From the NCBI RefSeq assembly GCF_003344625.1, contig NZ_QPKJ02000007.1, positions 62,001 to 126,000 of the forward strand: 64,000 nucleotides of DNA. Reading direction: 5' to 3'. Shown here in pieces: positions 40,958 through 49,418 of the stretch. Within the stretch, counting starts at the first letter, position 1. Every line of letters starts with the position of its first letter. Origin of the DNA: Solirubrobacter deserti (GTDB taxonomy: Bacteria; Actinomycetota; Thermoleophilia; Solirubrobacterales; Solirubrobacteraceae). The notes under the pieces were generated by a model, which saw only the letters and a program-made list of their open reading frames with translations, did not search any database and had not been told where the DNA came from. A program made the position numbers and the translations under genes.

Positions 40958-42309
40958 AGCGACTCTTGACACTCGCCGCGGCTCTCGTGGTGTGCCAGGC
41001 GGCGCCCGCGGCGGCTGCGAGCCTCGACGATCCGGCGGCGCAGTGGCTGCCGCGCACGGACGGCGCCACGTGGATCTATGAGTGGGCCAACAGCGCCTAC
41101 TCGCCGCCGCGAGCCGAGCGCTACACGTTGACGGGGCGCACGGGCACGGGCTTCCGCGTCGCGTGGGAGGAGTTCATGCTGCGGCCGGAGGACAACCCGG
41201 CCAACGGCTTCGCGGACTTCCGCCACACGGACGCGGGCCTGATCAACACGAACTTCCAGTCCACGCCGGTGCCGCCGCAGTTCCCCGTGCTGTGCGGGAC
41301 CGCGGCGCGCTGCTCGAACTCGCTCGCCGGCACGGTCTTCCAGCTGTTGTGGGGCACGCGCTCGCCCGTGCTGGCCGAGCCGCTCGTCGAGGGCACGACG
41401 TGGAACTCGGTCGGCGGCACGACCAACGATGTCACGGCCTCCAACCGCTACCGCGGCGTCGTCGACGTCAGCGTCCCGGCGTTCCCGGCGGGCGTGAAGG
41501 CGGCCAAGATCGAGTCCGTGATCACGCAGGCGGGCGCACTCGGCGACCCGTTCGGCTCCGGCCTGCGCACGGTCTGGTGGGTGTACGGCGTCGGCCCGGT
41601 CAAGATCCTCTTCCAGCACACGTCGGGGGAGACGAGCTACGCGACGCTGCAGCAGACCAACCTCGCGCCGCGGCCGCTGCCCAGCGACGCGAACCTGATG
41701 CCGCTCGCGCTCGGCACCGAGTCCACCTACCGCTGGCGCAACTCGCGCCACATGAAGCGCTGGTCCGAGCAGCGGCTCACGGTCGCAGCGACCTCGAACA
41801 ACACCGCGCGCGTGAACGTGCTCGACACGCGCGGGCCGATCGACGTCAACGCGAGCTACGTGTTCGCCAGCCGGCTCGGCGGGCTCACGAACGTGACGAC
41901 CGCCGTGCGGAGGGCCAACACGGGCGCGCGGCTGCCGCAGCTCGGCCCGGCGCGTGGGCCGAAGGGCCGCGCGCGCTTGATCACCCCGCTCGACTTCATG
42001 TCCTACGGCTTCAACCCGGTGTTCCCGGCGTACGCGGCCACCGGCCAGGCGTGGCGCTCCTCGCGCGAGTCGGCTGACTTCGCCGTCTACGGCGTGACCG
42101 GCGACTCGACCGTCCTCGGAACGCGCACGGTGCGCGTGCCGGCCGGGCGCTACCGCGACGCGGTCGCGATCCGCTCCAAGCTGCGCCAAGCCGACCACCC
42201 GTTCGGCTCGGGCACGCGCACGATGTACTTCGCGCCGGGCGTCGGGCTGGTGAAGATCACCTTCCGGCACGCGGACGGCAGCACGTCGACCGTGGAGAAG
42301 ACGGGCTGA
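40954..42309 (+). CDS. Secreted protein of unknown function (family A), coupled to the giant gene
   Basis: A 451-residue exported protein starting MKRLLTLAAALVVCQA with a likely cut near AAA-SL. I do not recognise the family. After the signal comes LDDPAAQWLPRTDGATW. Two internal copies of a module can be seen, ending DPFGSGLRTVWWVYGVGPVKILFQH and HPFGSGTRTMYFAPGVGLVKITFRHADG, each followed by S-T-type residues, so the protein looks like a tandem duplication of a beta domain. The GTG start overlaps the stop of the giant gene (GTGA, 40954-40957), so the two are translationally coupled. The gene at 44601 is a clear full-length paralogue. A role as partner or accessory of the giant protein is inferred only from this coupling. 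Confidence 0.82.
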   Translation: MKRLLTLAAALVVCQAAPAAAASLDDPAAQWLPRTDGATWIYEWANSAYSPPRAERYTLTGRTGTGFRVAWEEFMLRPEDNPANGFADFRHTDAGLINTNFQSTPVPPQFPVLCGTAARCSNSLAGTVFQLLWGTRSPVLAEPLVEGTTWNSVGGTTNDVTASNRYRGVVDVSVPAFPAGVKAAKIESVITQAGALGDPFGSGLRTVWWVYGVGPVKILFQHTSGETSYATLQQTNLAPRPLPSDANLMPLALGTESTYRWRNSRHMKRWSEQRLTVAATSNNTARVNVLDTRGPIDVNASYVFASRLGGLTNVTTAVRRANTGARLPQLGPARGPKGRARLITPLDFMSYGFNPVFPAYAATGQAWRSSRESADFAVYGVTGDSTVLGTRTVRVPAGRYRDAVAIRSKLRQADHPFGSGTRTMYFAPGVGLVKITFRHADGSTSTVEKTG

Positions 42310-44549
42310 TGCGCCGCGCTATCGCGTTGGCCGGTGCCCTGGCGGGCGCGCTGACCGGGCTGAGCGCCGCGCCGGCGGGCGCGCAGATCCAGCCGCCGTC
42401 ACTCACCGCGGACACGACGTTCGCGTTCGCGGGCGTCTCGCAGTACGACTTCCGGCCGGGCACGGACGCCGACCGCGCGCGGCGCGTCGCCGTCGACGAG
42501 CTCCGGGGCCGCATCTACGCCGTCGGCTCGACCGAGACGGCGGGTGCGAGTTCGGTGGCGGTCGTCGCGCGGCGCACGGACGGCTCGCTGGACGCCACGT
42601 TCGCCGGGGACGGCTCGCTGGAGCTGCCGCTGGGCCGCGACGCCGAGGGCGTGGACGTCGTCGTGCTGCCGAACGGTCACCTGCGCGTGCTGGCTCGCAC
42701 CGACGTGGCCGCGTCCGGCGCGGCCGACTACGACACGGCGATCGTCGGCCTGCTGACGGACGGCTCGCCCGACCCCGACTTCCCCACGGACACGTTCGCG
42801 GCGGGCACGGGCGACGACGCGCCGAGCGCGCTGGCGCTCGCGCCGGACGGCCGGCTGGCGGTCGCGGGTGGGACGGGGAACGACACGTTCGTGGTCGTCG
42901 GCGACAGCGTCGAGGTCATCGACGCCGCGCCGGCCGCGGTCGACGCCGCGGTGGACGTCGCGTGGGCCGCCTCCGGGCCGGTCCTGCTGATCGGCACGCC
43001 GACGGGCGCGGTGCTGGCGAGCGACGCGTTCGCCACGCCGATCGCGGTACCGGGCGCGACGTCGGTCACGCCTGGCGCCCTGCTCGCGTACGGCGGCGGC
43101 TACTGGGTGACGGGCACGACGGTCGTCGCGGGTGACTCCGACGCGTTCGTGGCCCGCGCCAACAGCGCCGGCGCCGGGTTGGAGACGCGCCGCTTCGACA
43201 TGCGCGGCTCCTCCTTCAGCGGCGGCCAGCAGGTGATCGGCCGCGGCCTCGATCTGGCGCTGGCGCCGGGCGATCCGGACACGCTGGTCGTCAGCGGCTC
43301 CTCCGAGGTCGACCGCGGCCCGCAGTGGGCGCTGGCCGCGTTCAACCGGCTCGACGGGCCGCTCGCGGACCTGGCCTACACGGACCTCGTGCTGCCGGTC
43401 GTCGGGCACGAAGGCGAGGCGAGCGGCCTCGCGGCCACGACGGGTGCGGTGGCGGTCGCGGGTGTGCTCGAGGACACGAGCACGGGCGACTCCAGCCTCG
43501 CGACCGCGCGGGTGCTGATCGACGCCGAGAAGCGCTGTGACCTCGCACTGGCCGTGGTGTCGCCGGTCGAGCTGCTGCTGCGCGGCCGGGCGCCGGGTAC
43601 GGTCACGGTGCGCGCGACCAACAACGGCGCGCGGCCGTGCTCCGGGCTGATCAGCGTCTCCAAGCCGTGGGTCGGCGGCGGCGTGGACGTCGGACGGCTG
43701 CTGCCGGGCCAGAGCGTCACGCGCGATCTGACGGTCGGCTACGACGCGCCGCTCCCGACGGACGCCACGTTGGAGCTGTCCCTCGTCTCCGCGAGCGACG
43801 CCGCGGCGGGCGACAACGTCGTGCGTCTGCGCGCCGTGTTCGCGTTCTGCGATCTCGCGCTGCGCGTGCTGGACGCGCCGCCGGTGATTGGCACGGAGGG
43901 CTCGCGCCCGTTCGCCTTCACGGTCCGCAACGTCGGCACGGCGCCGTGCCGGGGCGCGCAGATCATCACCTCGGCGCCGGGCGTGCGGTCCGGTGCCGTG
44001 ATCCCGTACGCGGTCGCGCCAGGCAAGTCCGTCGAGGACGAGATCTCGGTCGGCGTGGTGCGGGGCCTGAAGACCGGCTCGCGTGCGGCGCTGGCGTTCC
44101 GGGTCGTGGACGCGGACGACGTGGTCAACGGCAACGACACCGCGGGCTCGGAGGCGGTCGTCGTGCGGCCGGGCGACACGAACGCGCGCACGCCCCAGCG
44201 CGGCCGCTCGTTCAGCGGGCGCGCGTCGCGCGGCGCCGCCACGGGTGTCTCCGCGCGGACATTGCGGGTGCGGCGCGTGCAGATCGCGGTGCGCCGTCTG
44301 GGCGGTGGCTGCCGCTGGCTGAGCTCGGCGCGGGGGGACCTGCGGACGGTCGACGAGAGCGCCGCGGGCAAGTGCGACGAGCCTGTCTGGGTCACGGTCA
44401 AGGGAACGGAGCGTTGGAGCCTGCGGCTGAAGGAGCGCCTGGCGCGCGGGCGCTACGAGCTGCGCACCCGCGCCGTGTTGGCCAACGGGTTGGCCGAGGG
44501 CCGGTGGTCGCGCAGGGACAAGAATCTGATCCGTTTCCGGGTCCGGTAG
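42309..44549 (+). CDS. Secreted delta-60-like repeat and CARDB-like protein (family B)
   Basis: A 746-residue exported protein: signal peptide to about residue 25 (cut after AGA), then beta-propeller-like repeats over about 30-390 with the delta-60 flavour (DATFAGDGSLEL, SALALAPDGRLAVAG). Two CARDB-like modules follow, each opening with CDLAL (about 410 and 515) and carrying a second Cys (RPCSG, APCRG), suggesting one disulfide per module. A C-terminal domain has VQIAVRRLGGGCRWLS and ends GRWSRRDKNLIRFRVR. It starts one base into the previous stop (TGATG), so it is coupled to the family A gene. The gene at 46727 is its paralogue. Export is clear; function is unknown, and adhesion or scaffold roles are guesses. 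Confidence 0.8.
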   Translation: MRRAIALAGALAGALTGLSAAPAGAQIQPPSLTADTTFAFAGVSQYDFRPGTDADRARRVAVDELRGRIYAVGSTETAGASSVAVVARRTDGSLDATFAGDGSLELPLGRDAEGVDVVVLPNGHLRVLARTDVAASGAADYDTAIVGLLTDGSPDPDFPTDTFAAGTGDDAPSALALAPDGRLAVAGGTGNDTFVVVGDSVEVIDAAPAAVDAAVDVAWAASGPVLLIGTPTGAVLASDAFATPIAVPGATSVTPGALLAYGGGYWVTGTTVVAGDSDAFVARANSAGAGLETRRFDMRGSSFSGGQQVIGRGLDLALAPGDPDTLVVSGSSEVDRGPQWALAAFNRLDGPLADLAYTDLVLPVVGHEGEASGLAATTGAVAVAGVLEDTSTGDSSLATARVLIDAEKRCDLALAVVSPVELLLRGRAPGTVTVRATNNGARPCSGLISVSKPWVGGGVDVGRLLPGQSVTRDLTVGYDAPLPTDATLELSLVSASDAAAGDNVVRLRAVFAFCDLALRVLDAPPVIGTEGSRPFAFTVRNVGTAPCRGAQIITSAPGVRSGAVIPYAVAPGKSVEDEISVGVVRGLKTGSRAALAFRVVDADDVVNGNDTAGSEAVVVRPGDTNARTPQRGRSFSGRASRGAATGVSARTLRVRRVQIAVRRLGGGCRWLSSARGDLRTVDESAAGKCDEPVWVTVKGTERWSLRLKERLARGRYELRTRAVLANGLAEGRWSRRDKNLIRFRVR

Positions 44550-44559
44550 ACGAATGTCG

Positions 44560-44580
44560 GGGGCGGCTTTGTGCCGCCCC
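44560..44580 (+). terminator. GC hairpin between the two secreted cassettes
   Basis: GGGGCGGC and GCCGCCCC form a perfect 8-bp stem with loop TTTGT, 11 bases after the family B stop codon and just before a probable promoter. There is no T-tract. It could end or attenuate the giant-A-B transcript. Confidence 0.5.
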
Positions 44581-44585
44581 AGCAC

Positions 44586-44591
44586 TAAATT
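44586..44591 (+). promoter_or_regulatory. Putative -10 element before the second cassette
   Basis: TAAATT ends 9 bases before the ATG at 44601 with no Shine-Dalgarno sequence (the gap is pyrimidine-rich), so the transcript is probably leaderless. ATGTCGGGG upstream and CACTAAATTCG around the box resemble the region before the M36 protease gene. Confidence 0.5.
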
Positions 44592-44600
44592 CGCCCTCCT

Positions 44601-45938
44601 ATGTGGAGGACGTCCATCGCTGCTGCCCTGACCGCGTTGCTGCTCGTGCCCGCGGTCGCGTCCGCCGGGCCGCTCGACGATCCGGCCGAGCAGTGGCTCC
44701 CGCGCACCGACGGCGCGGCCTGGACGTACGCGTGGACGAACTCCACCTACCAGGCGACGCCGCGCGTCGAGCGCTACACGATGGCGGCGCGCGCGGGTAC
44801 GTCGTTCCGGCTGCGCTGGGACGAGGTCAACCCGCCGCCGACCGAGACCGCGTCGGCCGGCACGATCGACTTCCAGCACACGGACACCGGGCTCGTCAAC
44901 ACGAACTACCAGTCCTCCCAGCCCCCGCCGCGGTTCCCGATCCTGTGCGCGTCGGCCACCGACTGCGCGAGCTCGCTGAGCGCGGCCTGGTACATGGTCA
45001 TCTGGGGCACGCGCTCGCCCGTGTTCGCCGAGCCGATGCTCGACGGCACGCGCTGGAGCTCGCTGGGCGGCGCGGCGAACGACGTCGCCTCGTCGAATCG
45101 GTACGCCGGGCAGGTCAAGGTCACGGTGCCGGCGTTCCCGGCGGGCGTGCAGGCCGCGCGGGTGGACGCCGAGGTCACGCAGGCGGGCGCGATCGGCGAC
45201 CCGTTCGGGACGCTGACCCGGACCGTCTACTGGGTGCGCGGCGTCGGCCCGGTCAAGGTGGTGCTCAAGCACGCGAGCGGCGAGACCTCGACGGCCGACC
45301 TGACCGAGACGAACCTCGCGCCCAAGCCGCTGCCGTCCGACCAGAACCTGCTGCCGCTCAATCGCGGTGACTCCGGCACCTTCCGCTGGCGCAACTCGAA
45401 GTGGATGAAGGCCTGGTCCACGCAGTCCTACGAGGTCTCCGACGTGTTGAACTCGACATCGCGCGTGGACTTCAAGCACGTGCGCGGCCCGCTGCGCGTC
45501 GCCGGCGCCTACACGCTGGCCTCGCGGCTGTCGGGCGTGACCCTGCTCGGCGGCTCCACCCAGTCCACGGGCGGCAAGTTCCCCAAGCTCGGCAGGTCGC
45601 GCCGCTTCACGACCCCGTTCGACCTGATGGTGTACGGCTTCAACCCGGTGATCCCGAGCCCGGGCACGGCCAAGGGCACGACCTGGCGCTCGTCCCGCAC
45701 CAGCCGTGACTTCTCGATCTTCGGCGTCTCCGGCAACACGACCCTGTTGGGTGAGCAGACCGTCACCGTGCGCGGCAAGAAGTACAAGGCCGTCGCGATC
45801 CGTTCGCGCCTGACCCAGGGCAGCCACCGGTTCGGCTCGGGCACGCGCACATCCTGGTTCGCGCCGGGCAAGGGCCTGGTCAAGCTCGTCTTCAAGCACG
45901 CCGACGGCTCCGTGTCGACGGTCGAGCGGGTCAAGTAG
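44601..45938 (+). CDS. Secreted protein of unknown function (family A', paralogue of 40954-42309)
   Basis: A 445-residue exported protein with signal MWRTSIAAALTALLLVPAVASA followed by GPLDDPAEQWLPRTDGAAW. It aligns with the family A protein from end to end: same DDPAxQWLPRTDGA start, NTNxQSxxxPPxFPxLC, WGTRSPV, VPAFPAGV, the internally repeated DPFG..GVGPVK and RFGSGTRTSWFAPGKGLVK segments, and a matching ADGS-S-TVE end. Cysteines in FPILCASATDC are conserved as a pair (FPVLCGTAARC in family A), suggesting a disulfide. It starts a second transcription unit behind a hairpin and a probable leaderless promoter. Function unknown. Confidence 0.82.
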   Translation: MWRTSIAAALTALLLVPAVASAGPLDDPAEQWLPRTDGAAWTYAWTNSTYQATPRVERYTMAARAGTSFRLRWDEVNPPPTETASAGTIDFQHTDTGLVNTNYQSSQPPPRFPILCASATDCASSLSAAWYMVIWGTRSPVFAEPMLDGTRWSSLGGAANDVASSNRYAGQVKVTVPAFPAGVQAARVDAEVTQAGAIGDPFGTLTRTVYWVRGVGPVKVVLKHASGETSTADLTETNLAPKPLPSDQNLLPLNRGDSGTFRWRNSKWMKAWSTQSYEVSDVLNSTSRVDFKHVRGPLRVAGAYTLASRLSGVTLLGGSTQSTGGKFPKLGRSRRFTTPFDLMVYGFNPVIPSPGTAKGTTWRSSRTSRDFSIFGVSGNTTLLGEQTVTVRGKKYKAVAIRSRLTQGSHRFGSGTRTSWFAPGKGLVKLVFKHADGSVSTVERVK

Positions 45939-46730
45939 GTGCGGCTCGCGCCCGTCCTCGCGCTCGCGGCCGTGGCCGTCGGCTGCGGGAGCTCCGAAGA
46001 CCCCGAGCGGGCCGAGGTCCGCGCCTACCTCGAGCGCGTGAACGCGGTGCAGAAGGGCCAGACCGAAGGCCTCGAGCGCGCGAACACCGTGCTGCGCGGC
46101 TACGCCCAGGGCAAACCGGTCGGCGCGCCCGCGCTGGAGGGGATCATCGGCGACATCACCCGCGCCCGCGGCGCCGTCGCCGCCGTCAAACCGCCCGCGA
46201 AGGCCCGCGACGTCCACGCGAGCCTGCTGCGCATCTACGACGTGGACGCCGAACTGGCCGAGGAGACGCTGCGCATGGTCCGCTACCAGGAGGCCGCGCC
46301 GCGTGCGCTCGCGCCGCTGGACCGCGCGAGCGTCCGCCTGCGCCGCGACCTGGACCGCGCGCGGCTCTCCTCCACCCAGGCCCGCGCACTCTCGAGGTTC
46401 GCCGGCACGGTCGACCGCTCGCACGAGCGCCTTGACGCCCTCGACGTCCCGGCCCTGCTCGCGCCCGCCCACAAGGCCCAACTCGCCCGCCTCGAGTCGA
46501 CTCGCTTGCTCTCGCGCAAGCTCCGCACCGCGGTCGCCGAGCGCGACTCCAAGCGCGTCGCCAAGCTGCTGCTGCGCTTCCGCCGCTCCGCGCGCTCCCA
46601 GACCTCCGAGCGCGCCCTCACCAAGCGTGGCCTCGCCGCCTACACCACCCGCCTCGACGAGCTGACGACCGCCCAGGTCGAGTTCGGCCGCGCGCAGGCC
46701 CGTCTCAACCGCTCCCTCCGCTCGACATGA
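45939..46730 (+). CDS. Putative lipoprotein, helical, unknown function
   Basis: A 263-residue protein with a short signal and lipobox AVGC (MRLAPVLALAAVAVGCGSS), so probably anchored to the outer face of the membrane. The rest is rich in Arg, Ala, Leu and Glu, lacks strand patterning, and reads as long alpha helices or coiled coil (LERVNAVQKGQTEGLERAN, then repeated Arg-rich helices). The GTG start directly follows the stop of family A', and its 3' end overlaps family B' by 4 bases. It is present only in the second cassette. A membrane tether for its secreted neighbours is one possible role, inferred from position. Confidence 0.75.
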   Translation: MRLAPVLALAAVAVGCGSSEDPERAEVRAYLERVNAVQKGQTEGLERANTVLRGYAQGKPVGAPALEGIIGDITRARGAVAAVKPPAKARDVHASLLRIYDVDAELAEETLRMVRYQEAAPRALAPLDRASVRLRRDLDRARLSSTQARALSRFAGTVDRSHERLDALDVPALLAPAHKAQLARLESTRLLSRKLRTAVAERDSKRVAKLLLRFRRSARSQTSERALTKRGLAAYTTRLDELTTAQVEFGRAQARLNRSLRST

Positions 46731-49081
46731 AGCGTCTTCTCTTCCTCATCGCCTTCCTGCTGTTCCCGGCGAGCGCGCACGCGCAGCTCAAGCCGTCGCT
46801 GAAGATCGACTCCAACTTCGCGCCGCTCTCGGGCGTGGCCGCCGACGGCTTCGCCACCGAGTTCGCGACCGAGTCCACGATGGACGTCGCGGTCCACGGC
46901 GATCGGATCTACACCGTCGGCTACGGGACGGTGGTCAACGACGTCAGCGCTGTCGTCATTGCGCGGCACAAGGACGGGACCTACGACCCGACGTTCTCCG
47001 GCGACGGCAAGCTGGTGATGTCGGTGAGCCTTCCGGGCGAGCCTGACAACGCGAACGCGGTGTCCGTGCTGCCGGACGGCCGGCTGCGCGTCGCCGGTCA
47101 TACCGATGTCGGCGTCGGCACGGACCGCAACGACGAGGTGGTGATCGTCGGCCTGCTTCCGAACGGCGACCTCGACCCGAGCTTCGGCGACGGCAACGAC
47201 GGCGTCCAGCTGCTGTCGGTGAGCAGCGGCAACGACAGTGCGCGTAGGATCGCGATCGACGCCGCTGGGCGCATCCTGCTCGGCGGCTATACCTCGCCGT
47301 CCAACATCCGCGACGCCTTCGTCGCGCTGCTGAACCCGGACGGCTCGCCGGTCACCGGCTTCGGGACGAACGGCGTGCAGCGGCTGCCGGCGGCGAACGG
47401 CTTCAACGACGAGGCCAAGGATGTCGCGTTCCGGCCGGGCGGTGGCGTCGCGGTGCTCGTCCAGAACGCCGGCTCGGCGACGTCGACCAACGACCAGTAC
47501 CCCGACGCGACCGGCTGGATCCAAGGGCTGCGCGAAGACGGCTCCGTCGATCCGGCGTTCGGCACGAACGGCGTCCTCGACGCCTCGGGACTCGGTGCGC
47601 GGCCGGTGAATCCGCTGTCGATGCTCGTGCACCGTGGACGCCTCTGGGTGAGCGGGAACGTCAAGACGGGCGTCGATCAGGACGCGTTTGTTGCCCGGGC
47701 CGAGGGGGACGGCACCGGCCTCCAGGTCCGTCGCTTCGACTATCGCGGCACGCACACCGGGACGGACGCCATCGTCAGCTCCGCGGGCCGGATGGTCGTT
47801 CTGCCGGGGCCGCCGGAGACCATGGTGGTCGTCGGCGAGTCGAACCGCTCCGGCAACCTGCAGTTCTCGGCCGCGGCGTTCTATGAGCCGCACGGTGACC
47901 TGGCTGCGGCTCCCGCCGGCGACGTCGTCATCGAGACGTCGGCACAGACGCTGCTCAACTCGGTGGCGGTCGAGAGTCCTACGTCCGTGATCGCCGGCGG
48001 CCTCATCCTCAACACCAACAACAACCTTGATCAGAACCTCGCGACCATGCGGCTCCTGCTGGACGCGGACAAGGCGTGTGACCTCGCGATCGACGTGCCG
48101 ACCCCGCTCGAGTTGACGTTCCTCGGGCGCCAGGGCACGGCCGCGCAGATCGCGGTCGAGAACAAGGGCGAGCGGCCGTGCGGCAGCGAGATCGCGCTCG
48201 CGGCGCCGTACAAGCTGGGGCGCGCGATCAACACCGGGATCATCCCGCCGGGCGGTCGGTTCGTGGCCGACAACGTGCCGATCACGGCCGCGACGATCCG
48301 GCGCGACGACGACGTGGCGAAGTTCTCGGTCAGCGGGCCGGGGGACAAGGACGCGACCAACAACGTGCGCGGCGTGCGCGCGGTGTTCTCCTTCTGCGAC
48401 CTCGCGCTGAGCGCGGTGCAGAAGCCGGCGACCGTGCCCAACGAGGGCGGGCGCCGGGTCGAGATCGGGCTGCGCAACGCGGGCACGCGCACGTGCCGGG
48501 GCGTGAAGTTCAGCGTGGCGAATGGATCCGGCGCGGGGCTGAGCCGGCCGTACTCGGTCGAACGGGGGCGCAGCGTCTCCGACGACGTGGTGGTGTCCGC
48601 GAAGGCCACGGCGAAGGTCGGGAGCAAGGCGACCGTGCGGGTGACGACGAGCTCGACCGACGAGGACGTCGTTCCCGCCAACGACTCGATCCGCCTGACC
48701 GCGCGGGTGGTCGGCGTGGGCGACACGCGCGTGTCCTCAGCCACCGCCGCGCGCCTCTCCGGCTCGGCCACCCCCGGCAAGGGCACCAAGGCCGACCGCA
48801 AGGGCGTGCGCCTTACCGGCGTGGAGGTGGCGGTGCGCAAGCTCGGCAGCGGGTGCCGCTGGCTGAGCGGCAAGAACGCCAAGTTCACCAACCGCGAGAC
48901 CGACTCGTGCACGCCGACCGGCTGGCAGAAGGCGTCCGGCACCCGGTCGTGGCGGTTCACCATGCGGGCGCTGCCCGCCGGCCGGTACGAGGTCTACACC
49001 CGCGCGGTGACCGCGAACGGCTTCAAGGAAGGCCGCTTCTCGACCAAGGACGGCAATCGCCGCACGTTCCGCGTGCGCTAG
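46727..49081 (+). CDS. Secreted delta-60 repeat and CARDB-like protein (family B', paralogue of 42309-44549)
   Basis: 784 residues. Signal MKRLLFLIAFLLFPASAHA, then well-formed delta-60 repeats: DPTFSGDGKLVM, VSVLPDGRLRVAG, DPSFGDGNDGVQLL, IAIDAAGRILLGGYT, DPAFGTNGVLD. Two Cys-containing modules open CDLAIDVP and CDLALSAV, and a C-terminal domain (VEVAVRKLGSGCRWLSG) ends FSTKDGNRRTFRVR. The same order and matching ends as the gene at 42309 show descent from one ancestor; the delta-60 consensus is better kept here. The ATG overlaps the lipoprotein stop (ATGA). Delta-60 repeats are found in many large secreted bacterial proteins, but their binding partners are not generally known. Confidence 0.82.
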   Translation: MKRLLFLIAFLLFPASAHAQLKPSLKIDSNFAPLSGVAADGFATEFATESTMDVAVHGDRIYTVGYGTVVNDVSAVVIARHKDGTYDPTFSGDGKLVMSVSLPGEPDNANAVSVLPDGRLRVAGHTDVGVGTDRNDEVVIVGLLPNGDLDPSFGDGNDGVQLLSVSSGNDSARRIAIDAAGRILLGGYTSPSNIRDAFVALLNPDGSPVTGFGTNGVQRLPAANGFNDEAKDVAFRPGGGVAVLVQNAGSATSTNDQYPDATGWIQGLREDGSVDPAFGTNGVLDASGLGARPVNPLSMLVHRGRLWVSGNVKTGVDQDAFVARAEGDGTGLQVRRFDYRGTHTGTDAIVSSAGRMVVLPGPPETMVVVGESNRSGNLQFSAAAFYEPHGDLAAAPAGDVVIETSAQTLLNSVAVESPTSVIAGGLILNTNNNLDQNLATMRLLLDADKACDLAIDVPTPLELTFLGRQGTAAQIAVENKGERPCGSEIALAAPYKLGRAINTGIIPPGGRFVADNVPITAATIRRDDDVAKFSVSGPGDKDATNNVRGVRAVFSFCDLALSAVQKPATVPNEGGRRVEIGLRNAGTRTCRGVKFSVANGSGAGLSRPYSVERGRSVSDDVVVSAKATAKVGSKATVRVTTSSTDEDVVPANDSIRLTARVVGVGDTRVSSATAARLSGSATPGKGTKADRKGVRLTGVEVAVRKLGSGCRWLSGKNAKFTNRETDSCTPTGWQKASGTRSWRFTMRALPAGRYEVYTRAVTANGFKEGRFSTKDGNRRTFRVR

Positions 49082-49098
49082 CGGGTAGCCCTCAGGGC

Positions 49099-49374
49099 AT
49101 GCCTGACATCACGGTGCAGCGGCACGGCGACCGCTGGGCGATCGTCGAGCCCGGCGTGGCGTCGCCGACCAAGGAGTTCGAGACGCGCGACGCGGCCGAG
49201 TCGGCCGCCCGCGCCCTGGCCGGCGACGGCCGGGTGGACGTTCGCGAGGACGACCCGATGGGCCTCGCCGACGCCCAGGGCCACGGCGCGGGCGAGCCGG
49301 AGGGCACACCGGCCGGCGGCCCGACCGGGGTCAGCGGGCGCGAGCGTGCGCGCTCCAACCAGGCCGGTCTCTGA
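49099..49374 (+). CDS. Small DUF2188-like protein
   Basis: A 91-residue cytoplasmic protein starting MPDITVQRHGDRWAI. The first ~55 residues follow the DUF2188 plan: two strands with a Trp in the first (GDRWAIVEP), a phenylalanine strand (KEFETR), then a helix of the AAESAARAL type and a last strand with D (GRVDVREDD). The remaining ~35 residues are Gly/Glu/Pro-rich and probably disordered. It lies 17 bases after family B' on the same strand with no good Shine-Dalgarno site. DUF2188 has no settled function. A strong hairpin follows its stop. Confidence 0.7.
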   Translation: MPDITVQRHGDRWAIVEPGVASPTKEFETRDAAESAARALAGDGRVDVREDDPMGLADAQGHGAGEPEGTPAGGPTGVSGRERARSNQAGL

Positions 49375-49379
49375 AATCG

Positions 49380-49418
49380 GGGGAACGAAACTGGCGGATA
49401 GCGCCAGTTCGGTTCCCC
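49380..49418. terminator. Strong bidirectional hairpin between convergent genes
   Basis: Two 17-base arms (49380-49396 and 49402-49418) pair with only two adjacent mismatches around a 5-base loop. The outer part is GGGGAAC/GTTCCCC and the inner part ACTGGCG/CGCCAGT. It fills the gap between the DUF2188-like gene and the convergent CrtC-like gene, ending right at the latter's stop codon, so it can serve both. Confidence 0.75.

Noticed and set aside
8225..40957. Polyketide or nonribosomal peptide synthase, as the usual cause of a very long gene
   Set aside because: No ketosynthase, adenylation, condensation or carrier motifs occur; the sequence is repetitive, acidic and exported.
44560..44600. 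Riboswitch between the two secreted cassettes
   Set aside because: Only a simple hairpin is present, about 50 bases in all, too short for a known riboswitch class, and the next gene looks leaderless.
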